Of a DNA stretch of 64,000 bases, positions 57,527-64,000 are shown piece after piece. Under the pieces are notes generated by a model. That model ran no database searches and had not been told where the DNA came from. It saw nothing but the letters and a program-made list of their open reading frames with translations. The stretch's first letter is position 1, and the number at the start of each line of letters is the position of its first letter. Source of the DNA: Acinetobacter albensis (lineage in GTDB: Bacteria; Pseudomonadota; Gammaproteobacteria; Pseudomonadales; Moraxellaceae); the NCBI RefSeq assembly GCF_900095025.1, contig NZ_FMBK01000003.1, forward strand, positions 1-64,000, in the 5' to 3' direction. A program made the translations under genes and the position numbers.

Positions 57527-58858
57527 CTAACGTTCAACAAAGTCAAAATTTCCCACATTTTTCGGAATGTCAGCTAATACAACTGGCTTATTTTCACAAT
57601 TCGGTTCTACGAGAGTTAGGGGAAGATCCACATTGATTTTTCTGTTCTTTAAATTATTCTTAATGGCATCATATGAAAAAGATAATTTATTGATATCAGC
57701 AACATATATAACATCTATCACTTTTATAACATCTATCACTTTTATAACATCATTCTCTTTATACAGACTCAATTTATATTCATAGCAATTTTTTTGCACT
57801 TTCACATCAAGTAAATCATATAAAAATTGATGAAAGCCTTTAGGTAATGTAGTTGATCTATTAGTACGAAATTCGGCTTCTTTAAATGTTTTAAAGTAAT
57901 GAAGAATCAAACTTTGAAAACTGACCGTTAATGATTTTTCTTTTGGATGTCGTGTTTTTACATCAGCAATTTTTTTTGATAAAAATTTGATCGTTTCACT
58001 AAGTTGTTCTAATTGAATCGGAATATCTTCCAAATCATCATGACTTAGTTGGCGTCCCAAGATACTTTGTACGTCAAGTAAAGAGAAATACATTGCATCA
58101 TAAAAAGAAAGTTCTTTATCCAAAACAACCTGAAAATTTAATTTCATCTCTGGAATACCAATGAGAGTACCATCAATAGTCTCACCCTTCAGAACTCGTT
58201 GTGACAGTGAGTTTTTAGGTATCGCCCATACAGTATTTGGATCTCTTCTCAATGTATCTAAAGGCGTTAAAAAGTTAATTAATGCATGATAATCAATTAA
58301 AGATTTTTGCTGTAAAGGTGAGCGAAAAAAAGCTGTATGAAACTCCAAGCACAGTGGCACTAAAAATTTGAGCGGATCAAACTGCATTCTAAAGTTTAAA
58401 GCAGCTAAGTCATAAATATTTCTAAGTGGGTACACTCTTTTAAACAATTTCTTATATTTTCGATGCTTTCTAACAAAACTCAATGTTTGAAACGCTTTGT
58501 ATTTAAATTCCTGAGTTAAAACAATTTGAAAAAAATTAAAGATTGGAGTTTTAAAATCAGATCCATATTGGGTAACTCCCCAAAAACCAGCCAATAATTC
58601 AAATTCAAAAAACTTCTCAGATTTGAGTTTCATAAAGTTTGCAGCAAACTTTAATTCAGGATGGTGATCCAAAATTGCACTATCTGACCTGAACACTTCT
58701 GAAAATTTTTTTAAGATCACTTGATTCAGCTTATTCATATCTTTTAATCGTTTTTGATAACGATGCATAAATACATAACGCTCAAATTCCTGATCGATAA
58801 ATTGTTTGGTTCGGATTAAACAGGCTGTTTGAAAAAATTCTATTGAATGTTTTTTCAT
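57527..58858 (-). CDS. hypothetical protein of the satellite-like region
   Basis: I do not recognise a family. The 443-residue protein is basic and rich in Phe and Lys, with no membrane segment or obvious catalytic motif. The start is ATG 58858, with GGGGA close before it, rather than the codon 23 residues upstream. Near the C-terminus (about residues 373-393) the sequence DVIKVIDVIKVIDVI arises from an in-frame 18-bp tandem repeat. It lies next to and divergent from an AlpA-type gene, a position that suggests a role in the element's replication or regulation; this is inference. Confidence 0.6.
   Translation of the reverse strand: MKKHSIEFFQTACLIRTKQFIDQEFERYVFMHRYQKRLKDMNKLNQVILKKFSEVFRSDSAILDHHPELKFAANFMKLKSEKFFEFELLAGFWGVTQYGSDFKTPIFNFFQIVLTQEFKYKAFQTLSFVRKHRKYKKLFKRVYPLRNIYDLAALNFRMQFDPLKFLVPLCLEFHTAFFRSPLQQKSLIDYHALINFLTPLDTLRRDPNTVWAIPKNSLSQRVLKGETIDGTLIGIPEMKLNFQVVLDKELSFYDAMYFSLLDVQSILGRQLSHDDLEDIPIQLEQLSETIKFLSKKIADVKTRHPKEKSLTVSFQSLILHYFKTFKEAEFRTNRSTTLPKGFHQFLYDLLDVKVQKNCYEYKLSLYKENDVIKVIDVIKVIDVIYVADINKLSFSYDAIKNNLKNRKINVDLPLTLVEPNCENKPVVLADIPKNVGNFDFVER
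57708..57751. repeat. 18-bp tandem repeat inside the 57527 gene
   Basis: The unit ATAACATCTATCACTTTT occurs at 57708-57725 and exactly again at 57726-57743, with a third partial copy of 8 bases starting at 57744. The unit is a multiple of 3, so copy-number change keeps the frame and lengthens an Ile/Val/Asp repeat in the protein. Confidence 0.85.
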
Positions 58859-58944
58859 ATTTCCCCGTTTGGAATTACATTCGCTGTTTTTTTTCCAAAA
58901 ACACGCTGTTAATTTTGGCTTATTCAATCACGGAGTCAAACACC

Positions 58945-59172
58945 ATGCAATCAAATATATATCCTAGACCAACTATCCTTCGGCTCAAAGAAGTAATTGG
59001 CTTTACGGGTGTAAGTCGTTCAGTCATATATGAAAAATTAAATGAGAAATCGAAAAGTTACGATCCGTGTTTTCCCAAACCCATCAAGCTCAGTTCCAAT
59101 GCTGTGGGATGGTTTGAGCATGAACTTATTCAGTGGCTTGAACTTAAATCTGAGCAGCGTTTTACCTGCTAA
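58945..59172 (+). CDS. AlpA family DNA-binding regulator
   Basis: The 75-residue protein has the AlpA/MerR-like winged helix: LRLKEVIGFTGVSRSVIYEKL, then FPKPIKLSSNAVGWFEHELIQWL. AlpA proteins activate the excision and integrase genes of P4-like satellites and prophages such as CP4-57. ATG 58945 has CGGAG at 58931-58935 as ribosome binding site; the longer upstream frame lacks one. It is divergent from the unknown gene at 57527 across 86 bp. Confidence 0.88.
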   Translation: MQSNIYPRPTILRLKEVIGFTGVSRSVIYEKLNEKSKSYDPCFPKPIKLSSNAVGWFEHELIQWLELKSEQRFTC

Positions 59173-59180
59173 CTTTCCAA

Positions 59181-59206
59181 ATCGACTTTCGCAGTCAAAA
59201 GTCGAT
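59181..59206. repeat. 9-bp inverted repeat after the AlpA gene
   Basis: ATCGACTTT (59181-59189) pairs with AAAGTCGAT (59198-59206) around an 8-nt loop, 9 bases after the AlpA stop. No T-run follows, so it is a weak terminator at best. Confidence 0.6.
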
Positions 59207-59393
59207 ATTACTGAAGAGTAGATGGAATGGATTATTGGAATCATGGTTTCTATTTTTTTCAATAATTTAGGATTTTATATTTAATTAATAAGTACTAATA
59301 ATCAATATATCCTATTGATAAATATTACATTAATTAGATTCATTGTTCATCGTACAACTCTTCTAAAACCTATATCAAACTTATCACGACTCA

Positions 59394-59418
59394 TACCAAG
59401 GCTACCAATGCCTTGGTA
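59394..59418 (+). repeat. hairpin upstream of the HUH replication gene
   Basis: TACCAAGG (59394-59401) pairs with CCTTGGTA (59411-59418) around a 9-nt loop that itself contains TACCAA. It lies 40 bp before the start of the Rep-like gene, in an AT-rich 285-bp gap. HUH replication proteins nick beside such hairpins, so it may be the element's double-strand origin or a repressor site; no cleavage site is evident. Confidence 0.5.
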
Positions 59419-59457
59419 GGGATTCACTTACTTAAAATTTACCTAAAAGAGAATTAT

Positions 59458-60546
59458 ATGAACACAGATCTAAATGACTATCATGATGATTATTATGAAA
59501 AATATTCTATATGTGAAATAGATGAAGAGAATATTGTAATTATTGATGATGATGAAGCAATACACAAAAATACTGTCATTCAACTCATTAAAAAGATGTC
59601 AACGTATGGAAATAACGATGTATATAGATCTCATCCAAAAAGAAAACAATCTTATCTAATAGATCATTCGGCAATACATAATACGTTTAAAAGAATTGAC
59701 CCAAGATTTATATATGATGTCACGTACACAAGTGCTGAGACAGATCTATTTCGTAAGATCTGCGTGGAATACCTGCCTTCACATATTGTAAATGATACTT
59801 CTACAAACTTTTGGCAACTTGCTCACAACGAACCAATAGCGATCAGTACAGCTCATTACAAGCTCAAAGCTCAAATTTTAAACGAGTTCTACCAACATCT
59901 CTTTGAGGCATTATCGACTGATGCAGACTATAAAAAAGCAGTGCAACTACGCAAAGAAAAAAGCCTAAATCAGAACAAGAAAGCCAAACGGCTTATCAAT
60001 AAATTAATTAGTAAATTCAGTAAATTACTAGTACTCAGGATTGATTTTTCAATTGATCGAAAATTTAACATCACACTTGAACTAATGAAAACCTACATGA
60101 GCATTTTCTTAAAAAAACTCCATACACTAAATGACAATGTACCTGCCATTGTCGGCTATATTTGGAAATTAGAATACGGAATAAAAAAAGGCTATCACTA
60201 TCATTTTATCTTTTTCATGGATGGCAATATCCATAAAAAAGAGACTTTTTTTATAGATCAACTCGCTAAATTATGGAATGACATTACTCTAAATAAGGGT
60301 ACTTACCATAGTTGTAACCACAACAAGAGTTCTTACAGAAAACTCGCAATTGGCACACTTATTCATGATGACCAAGAAAAAATCAACGCACTGTATATGG
60401 TCGTGGATTACATAACCAAAGTTGACCAATTCATCATTGAGAAAACGCTTAAGAACCATCGTACTTTTGGCTATAGCACTCGCAAGCTTGAAAAAAGCAA
60501 AGCTGGAAGGCCTCGTAATATCAACGCAGGATCAATATCAGTCTAA
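59458..60546 (+). CDS. YagK/YfjJ (inovirus Gp2-like) HUH replication protein
   Basis: The protein matches the inovirus Gp2/YagK/YfjJ C-terminal family of phages and prophage satellites. The HUH-endonuclease pattern is present: His247-Tyr-His249 (GYHYHFIFF) and Tyr313 to Tyr318 with Lys321 (YMVVDYITK) as the candidate catalytic tyrosines and lysine. Such proteins start rolling-circle replication by nicking one strand. The first 60 residues are acidic. The start is ATG 59458; the frame is open 15 codons upstream. It follows an AlpA gene and a hairpin at 59394. Confidence 0.78.
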   Translation: MNTDLNDYHDDYYEKYSICEIDEENIVIIDDDEAIHKNTVIQLIKKMSTYGNNDVYRSHPKRKQSYLIDHSAIHNTFKRIDPRFIYDVTYTSAETDLFRKICVEYLPSHIVNDTSTNFWQLAHNEPIAISTAHYKLKAQILNEFYQHLFEALSTDADYKKAVQLRKEKSLNQNKKAKRLINKLISKFSKLLVLRIDFSIDRKFNITLELMKTYMSIFLKKLHTLNDNVPAIVGYIWKLEYGIKKGYHYHFIFFMDGNIHKKETFFIDQLAKLWNDITLNKGTYHSCNHNKSSYRKLAIGTLIHDDQEKINALYMVVDYITKVDQFIIEKTLKNHRTFGYSTRKLEKSKAGRPRNINAGSISV

Positions 60547-60619
60547 TTCAAAATTTTCAAATCCTGCTCTCTAAGGCAGAGAGCATCAACACCCTTATTT
60601 AAAAAAATGCGAAACCACT

Positions 60620-61624
60620 ATGAACATGCTAATGCAACCTACGAATACTACAGAAAGCACCAATCTACCTTATTTTTGTATGGGTGAGTTGAACCTATCC
60701 ATCATGCAAAAAGTTTCAGAAATCATAACCAATCCCAACTACCAGCCTTTCAAAAGAAAGACCAAAAAAAATGCTCAAACCGTTATCCAATACTATGTTA
60801 GTAATAGCCCACATACGGATCATGCTTTTTATTATTTGCAATCTATTCACCCCATCAGTACTCCGTTATTACAACATACTGCTTTCAACATCAGTCAGAG
60901 TGTCAAGGCTATAAATCAGGCATATACAAACTTGGGTTACGTTTCAGATGGACCTATTAATCCAATGCTATTACACAATGAACATTATGTTGAGCAGATA
61001 AAATCAGTTGTAGATGCATTCGTATATGAATTGAAAAATCATTCAACCAGTAAAAGTGCAATCGCTGATCGTGATAATCGTATTGCATTAATCAAAGAAA
61101 TACGTACAGCCAATGTACCTGTAATGAAAAAGCTGTTTAAAACTCAGCAACGATTTAATCTTAATCACTTTATCTATACATTTAATATGGAGAAATGTGA
61201 GTTGCATGATAAAGCATTTTTGGAACGAGAACTTGCAAAACAAATTTCAAATATGATTGAACAATTTCATGAAAATCATCAATCTGAAATTTTAGCTTTA
61301 TTTTTTTGCGTACAACGTAATTTATCAAACAATTATGTTTTAAACGTATATTGTGCGACAGATCTTGAATATGAAAAGCTTTCTATGAAAGATTGCATTC
61401 AATTACGAAATGGCAATTATATGATTGTTGCACCAACTTCCAATATTTCGTTAAGTACTGAGGAATTCAACTACCCAATGGATCTTCAAGGCGCAGACGG
61501 CATAAATGAAAAGACATGGAAAGCAATCTTCGGAGAAATACTTTTTAAATACAACTATTTTTATTACGAAACTGAATACGTATCACCCAAATTTATTTAC
61601 AGAAAATGTGACTCCAACCACTGA
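60620..61624 (+). CDS. hypothetical protein following the HUH replication gene
   Basis: The 334-residue protein is unrecognised, with no membrane segment or catalytic motif. It follows the Rep-like gene by 73 bp on the same strand and may be co-transcribed. A 107-bp MITE-like element follows it at 61664. The basic patch FKRKTKKNAQTVIQYY could bind nucleic acid. Confidence 0.6.
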   Translation: MNMLMQPTNTTESTNLPYFCMGELNLSIMQKVSEIITNPNYQPFKRKTKKNAQTVIQYYVSNSPHTDHAFYYLQSIHPISTPLLQHTAFNISQSVKAINQAYTNLGYVSDGPINPMLLHNEHYVEQIKSVVDAFVYELKNHSTSKSAIADRDNRIALIKEIRTANVPVMKKLFKTQQRFNLNHFIYTFNMEKCELHDKAFLERELAKQISNMIEQFHENHQSEILALFFCVQRNLSNNYVLNVYCATDLEYEKLSMKDCIQLRNGNYMIVAPTSNISLSTEEFNYPMDLQGADGINEKTWKAIFGEILFKYNYFYYETEYVSPKFIYRKCDSNH

Positions 61625-61663
61625 ATTATATAAAGCTTAATTGACCATTATTTGAATCTGCAT

Positions 61664-61770
61664 ATTAGACTTCTTGCGTTAGTCAAAATTTAAACAGCCT
61701 AAAGCTACATTTTATAAGGTTTTAGCCAGTTCAAAAATTAGGTAAACGATACTTTCGCAAGAGGTCTAAT
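61664..61770. mobile_element. 107-bp MITE-like element with terminal inverted repeats
   Basis: The ends ATTAGACTTCTTGCG (61664-61678) and CGCAAGAGGTCTAAT (61756-61770) are inverted repeats with one mismatch in 15. It contains no ORF. Counting the ends as GAC...GTC, both flanks have TA, consistent with a TA target duplication (IS630 or IS427-like IS5 type). The right end supplies the TAG stop of the adjacent minus-strand gene. Confidence 0.6.
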
Positions 61771-62656
61771 CTTTATTAAATAAAATTTCCTTTAATATTT
61801 CAGGCTGATTTCTTAACTCATGGATGATTGTTTCAGCAATGTATCCACCACTGTAAGGCATCTTATACCCAAACTTCTCCATCTCTTTAGAGGGATATTT
61901 TGCCTTCAATATCTGTTTAAGATTGTTAAGTTGCAGCTGTAATTTTTCTATTTTTTTCGCAATTGATGCTGGCTTTCTTCGCAGGCCATCAGACTGAGCT
62001 TTAGCGTACAACCGCTTACTCTCCTGCTCTAATTCACTGAGCATTTTTTGCTTAAGCACAAGTTCAGACTGAAGCCATTCAATATCGTAAACCTCAAAAG
62101 CTTTGACTAGATCATCAAGCACAAAATTAACTGCTTGATTCAAATTATCCCATTTGCCACGACGCACCATCTGCTCTCTTAAAGTGCGATATAAAATTTC
62201 CCGTCTTGGATATAAATGCTTGTCGTAACGAGCTTTGACTGCAATGATTGCCTTTGCACTTTTGGCAAGTGTACGGTTCTGAATAAACTCCACCCCACCA
62301 AGCATTTGCACATAAGCAATTAAAATATCTGAATATTGCCTTTGGAAAATTTTGGCAGGCAAGTTATTCACCTCAGGTCTTAATGTATTTATCTGCATTA
62401 AAAGCTGTGCAATCTGGAATGGCTTGAAAGGGATTGAAACCACATCCCCCATCATTTCTAAATGAAAAGCTGACTGCTCACTCAATGGAAAATCATTCTG
62501 CTGCATTCTTTTTATGATTTTTTCTTTTTGATCAATATATGATTGATTCTCCGTTTCTATTAATTCATTATTCAATTCACACTGATAGTAGTAACAAAAG
62601 TTTAACCATATATCCTGCTCAAGCTGCTCTAACCTTGATAATTTTTTATCAATCAT
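61766..62656 (-). CDS. hypothetical coiled-coil protein, possibly truncated by the MITE
   Basis: The 296-residue protein has no family that I recognise. It is strongly helical, with coiled coils near residues 195-250. Its TAG stop (61768-61766) falls in the terminal inverted repeat of the MITE-like element, so the natural C-terminus may have been longer. It lies in the opposite direction to the Rep-like genes. Confidence 0.6.
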   Translation of the reverse strand: MIDKKLSRLEQLEQDIWLNFCYYYQCELNNELIETENQSYIDQKEKIIKRMQQNDFPLSEQSAFHLEMMGDVVSIPFKPFQIAQLLMQINTLRPEVNNLPAKIFQRQYSDILIAYVQMLGGVEFIQNRTLAKSAKAIIAVKARYDKHLYPRREILYRTLREQMVRRGKWDNLNQAVNFVLDDLVKAFEVYDIEWLQSELVLKQKMLSELEQESKRLYAKAQSDGLRRKPASIAKKIEKLQLQLNNLKQILKAKYPSKEMEKFGYKMPYSGGYIAETIIHELRNQPEILKEILFNKD

Positions 62657-62870
62657 AATTCATTAAAATACAGATAATTACATAGCATAATACTACTATA
62701 TTTTTAAAAGCTAGTACCAATCTACTTTTACAATTTTTTAAATTTTATAGTTACCCCATCAATGAACTGATCTAATATTTTTAACATTATAGGTTGATCT
62801 CCAGCCAATATTTAAGGTTAAAAAATTAGTTCTTTTATCTAATTGCGATAATCACAAAAGGATCAAAGAT

Positions 62871-63092
62871 ATGGGCTACTTAACATCTAAAGAAATTCGC
62901 CACAAACTCAAAAATTGCTCTGCATCGACTTTATGGCGTTACCAACAACCTAATCAAAAAATGTTCGAGCAACCAATGCCTCAACCTATTAAGAAATGCG
63001 CTGGCTCTACTAGCCTTTGGGATGAAGAAACGTTTAACGAATGGCTAATCAAATATTTCAATAACAACCAAATGAGTAATCTGTCTATCTAG
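62871..63092 (+). CDS. second small AlpA-like DNA-binding protein
   Basis: The 73-residue protein has the AlpA/excisionase-like winged-helix layout: LTSKEIRHKLKNCSASTLWRY, then MPQPIKKCAGSTSLWDEETF and NEWL. AAAGG shortly before the ATG is a good ribosome binding site. The gene converges on the integrase, overlapping its 3' end by 8 bp, so it is placed to act as an excisionase or integrase regulator. Confidence 0.78.
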   Translation: MGYLTSKEIRHKLKNCSASTLWRYQQPNQKMFEQPMPQPIKKCAGSTSLWDEETFNEWLIKYFNNNQMSNLSI

Positions 63093-63102
63093 ACAGATTA
63101 CT
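63075..63102. terminator. bidirectional terminator formed by the convergent gene ends
   Basis: AGTAATCTGTCTA (63075-63087) pairs perfectly with TAGACAGATTACT (63090-63102) around two bases. The stem contains the stop codons of both the AlpA-like gene (63090-63092) and the integrase (63087-63085). T-rich DNA follows on the plus strand. Confidence 0.7.
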
Positions 63103-64000
63103 TAATTTTTTCCACCATTTTTTATAAGCCTTCGACATCTCTTTTTGATAATCATAATAGTCATATGTCCCCTGTTCCCCAGGCATCACATGACCAACCA
63201 TCAGTTCCGCAACATCCCTACTTGTAAACGCACTGAAATTTGTCCTTGCTGTACGCCGTAAATCATGCATAGACCAATGATCCATTTCAATTTTATAATT
63301 CTTCCTTGCAAATTGCATGAAGTTATAAGGGGTATCTGTTGGCCCACTACGCCCCATTGGCTCTTTGCCATTTTCATGTGGGAAAATGTATTCAGAATTA
63401 TTCAAATCCATTGCAGACTGAAGCCACGGTTTGATCTCATCAATAATAGGTCGAACAATGTCCCCTTTACTTTCTCCTGTCTTATGATTTTCATACGGTA
63501 CTGTCCATGTATTTTTACTAAAATCAAAATCTGATTTCCGTGCAAGCCTCAACTCACTATATCGATTACCATAAAACAAACATAACTTGAGAAATAAAAC
63601 ATTCCTTAATGATGTTCTAGACTCATCACAAATTTTAAAAATTAAAGACAACTCATCATCTTGTAATACTCGAACAGTTTTATTTTTCTTAATATTTAAG
63701 TCACGCTTTCCAGTGATATGTCTTATGGGATTTTGCTCAATTAATTTTCGATTAATCCCCCAATCCAAACACTGCTTTGTATTCGTAAGAATGCGATCAG
63801 TTATCGATGGCGACTGTTTAAATTGCTCTTCTAGTAAATCTAACCACATATGTAATGTGATTTGCTCAGCAGGTATGCTACCTAACTTTGGGAAAACATA
63901 AAGTTCAAATGATCTCAAATATTGATCTGCATTCTTTTTATTAGGAATACTATATTTCGCATGCCACTCACGAAATAGCGCTTCAAAAGTTATAGCCTCT
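63085..64000 (-). CDS. int: tyrosine integrase, 5' end beyond the window (partial)
   Basis: The frame is open to the right edge (EAITFEALFREWHAKYSIPN is readable), so the N-terminal DNA-binding region lies outside. The catalytic residues are visible: Arg in GNRYSELRLA, the HDLRRTART box, His in GHVMPGEQGTYDYYDY and a tyrosine in that stretch. This resembles P4/CP4-type integrases that target tRNA or other conserved genes. Its neighbour is a small AlpA-like gene, as in satellite elements. The attachment site cannot be seen. Confidence 0.9.
   Translation of the reverse strand, partial: EAITFEALFREWHAKYSIPNKKNADQYLRSFELYVFPKLGSIPAEQITLHMWLDLLEEQFKQSPSITDRILTNTKQCLDWGINRKLIEQNPIRHITGKRDLNIKKNKTVRVLQDDELSLIFKICDESRTSLRNVLFLKLCLFYGNRYSELRLARKSDFDFSKNTWTVPYENHKTGESKGDIVRPIIDEIKPWLQSAMDLNNSEYIFPHENGKEPMGRSGPTDTPYNFMQFARKNYKIEMDHWSMHDLRRTARTNFSAFTSRDVAELMVGHVMPGEQGTYDYYDYQKEMSKAYKKWWKKLSNLSR

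Noticed and set aside
63085..63918. Complete integrase starting at the TTG near 63918
   Set aside because: The frame continues with integrase-like sequence to the edge, so the protein is cut by the window rather than starting there.

Overview
The window reads as a chromosomal segment of an Acinetobacter species. The base composition is low in G+C. The core genes and their groupings are those of Moraxellaceae: a GigA/GigB-type phosphatase/STAS pair, an orphan type II secretion gspE, a DUF432-MscS pair, pheS-pheT-ihfA, rhodanese-grxC-secB, and an alanine-rich lipoprotein next to rho. The species cannot be named from the sequence alone.

Layout: 1-300 holds what looks like the tandem promoters and leader of an rRNA operon that leaves the window to the left. 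470-38847 is ordinary core genome: envelope lipid transport (mlaA), stress signalling (gigA/gigB), peroxide defence (ohr), gspE, a mechanosensitive channel, polA, proC, tilS, accA, ppx, trxA, rho, phenylalanyl-tRNA synthetase with ihfA, tcdA, orn, rsgA, secB, fabI, a Bax-inhibitor-like protein, tatD, two related lipoproteins and prfC. Many units end in clear intrinsic terminators, and most genes look intact.

From about 38.9 kb to the right edge the window is accessory. 39006-52805 is a seven-gene block on the minus strand, read in this order: SNF2-type helicase, DUF4391 protein, UvrD-like helicase, type III Mod methyltransferase, type III Res helicase-nuclease, a coiled-coil/zinc-ribbon protein and a Fic protein. 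The first five genes are separated by 2-12 bases, so they look like one transcript. I read this as an expanded type III restriction-modification defence operon, and it is the best candidate in the window for an under-described system.

53434-57121 (minus) is a phage/ICE-like recombination module: a metal-binding protein resembling recombination directionality factors, a YqaJ-type exonuclease, a DUF932 protein and a zinc-ribbon protein. 57165-64000 is AT-rich and satellite- or prophage-like: an IS3 remnant, an orphan 443-residue protein, two AlpA-type regulators, a YagK/YfjJ (inovirus Gp2-like) HUH replication protein with a hairpin just upstream, two unknown proteins, a 107-bp MITE-like element and a tyrosine integrase cut by the window edge. 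A simple inference is that the 39-64 kb region is one composite mobile island, or several nested ones, carrying a defence operon; its right boundary lies outside the window.
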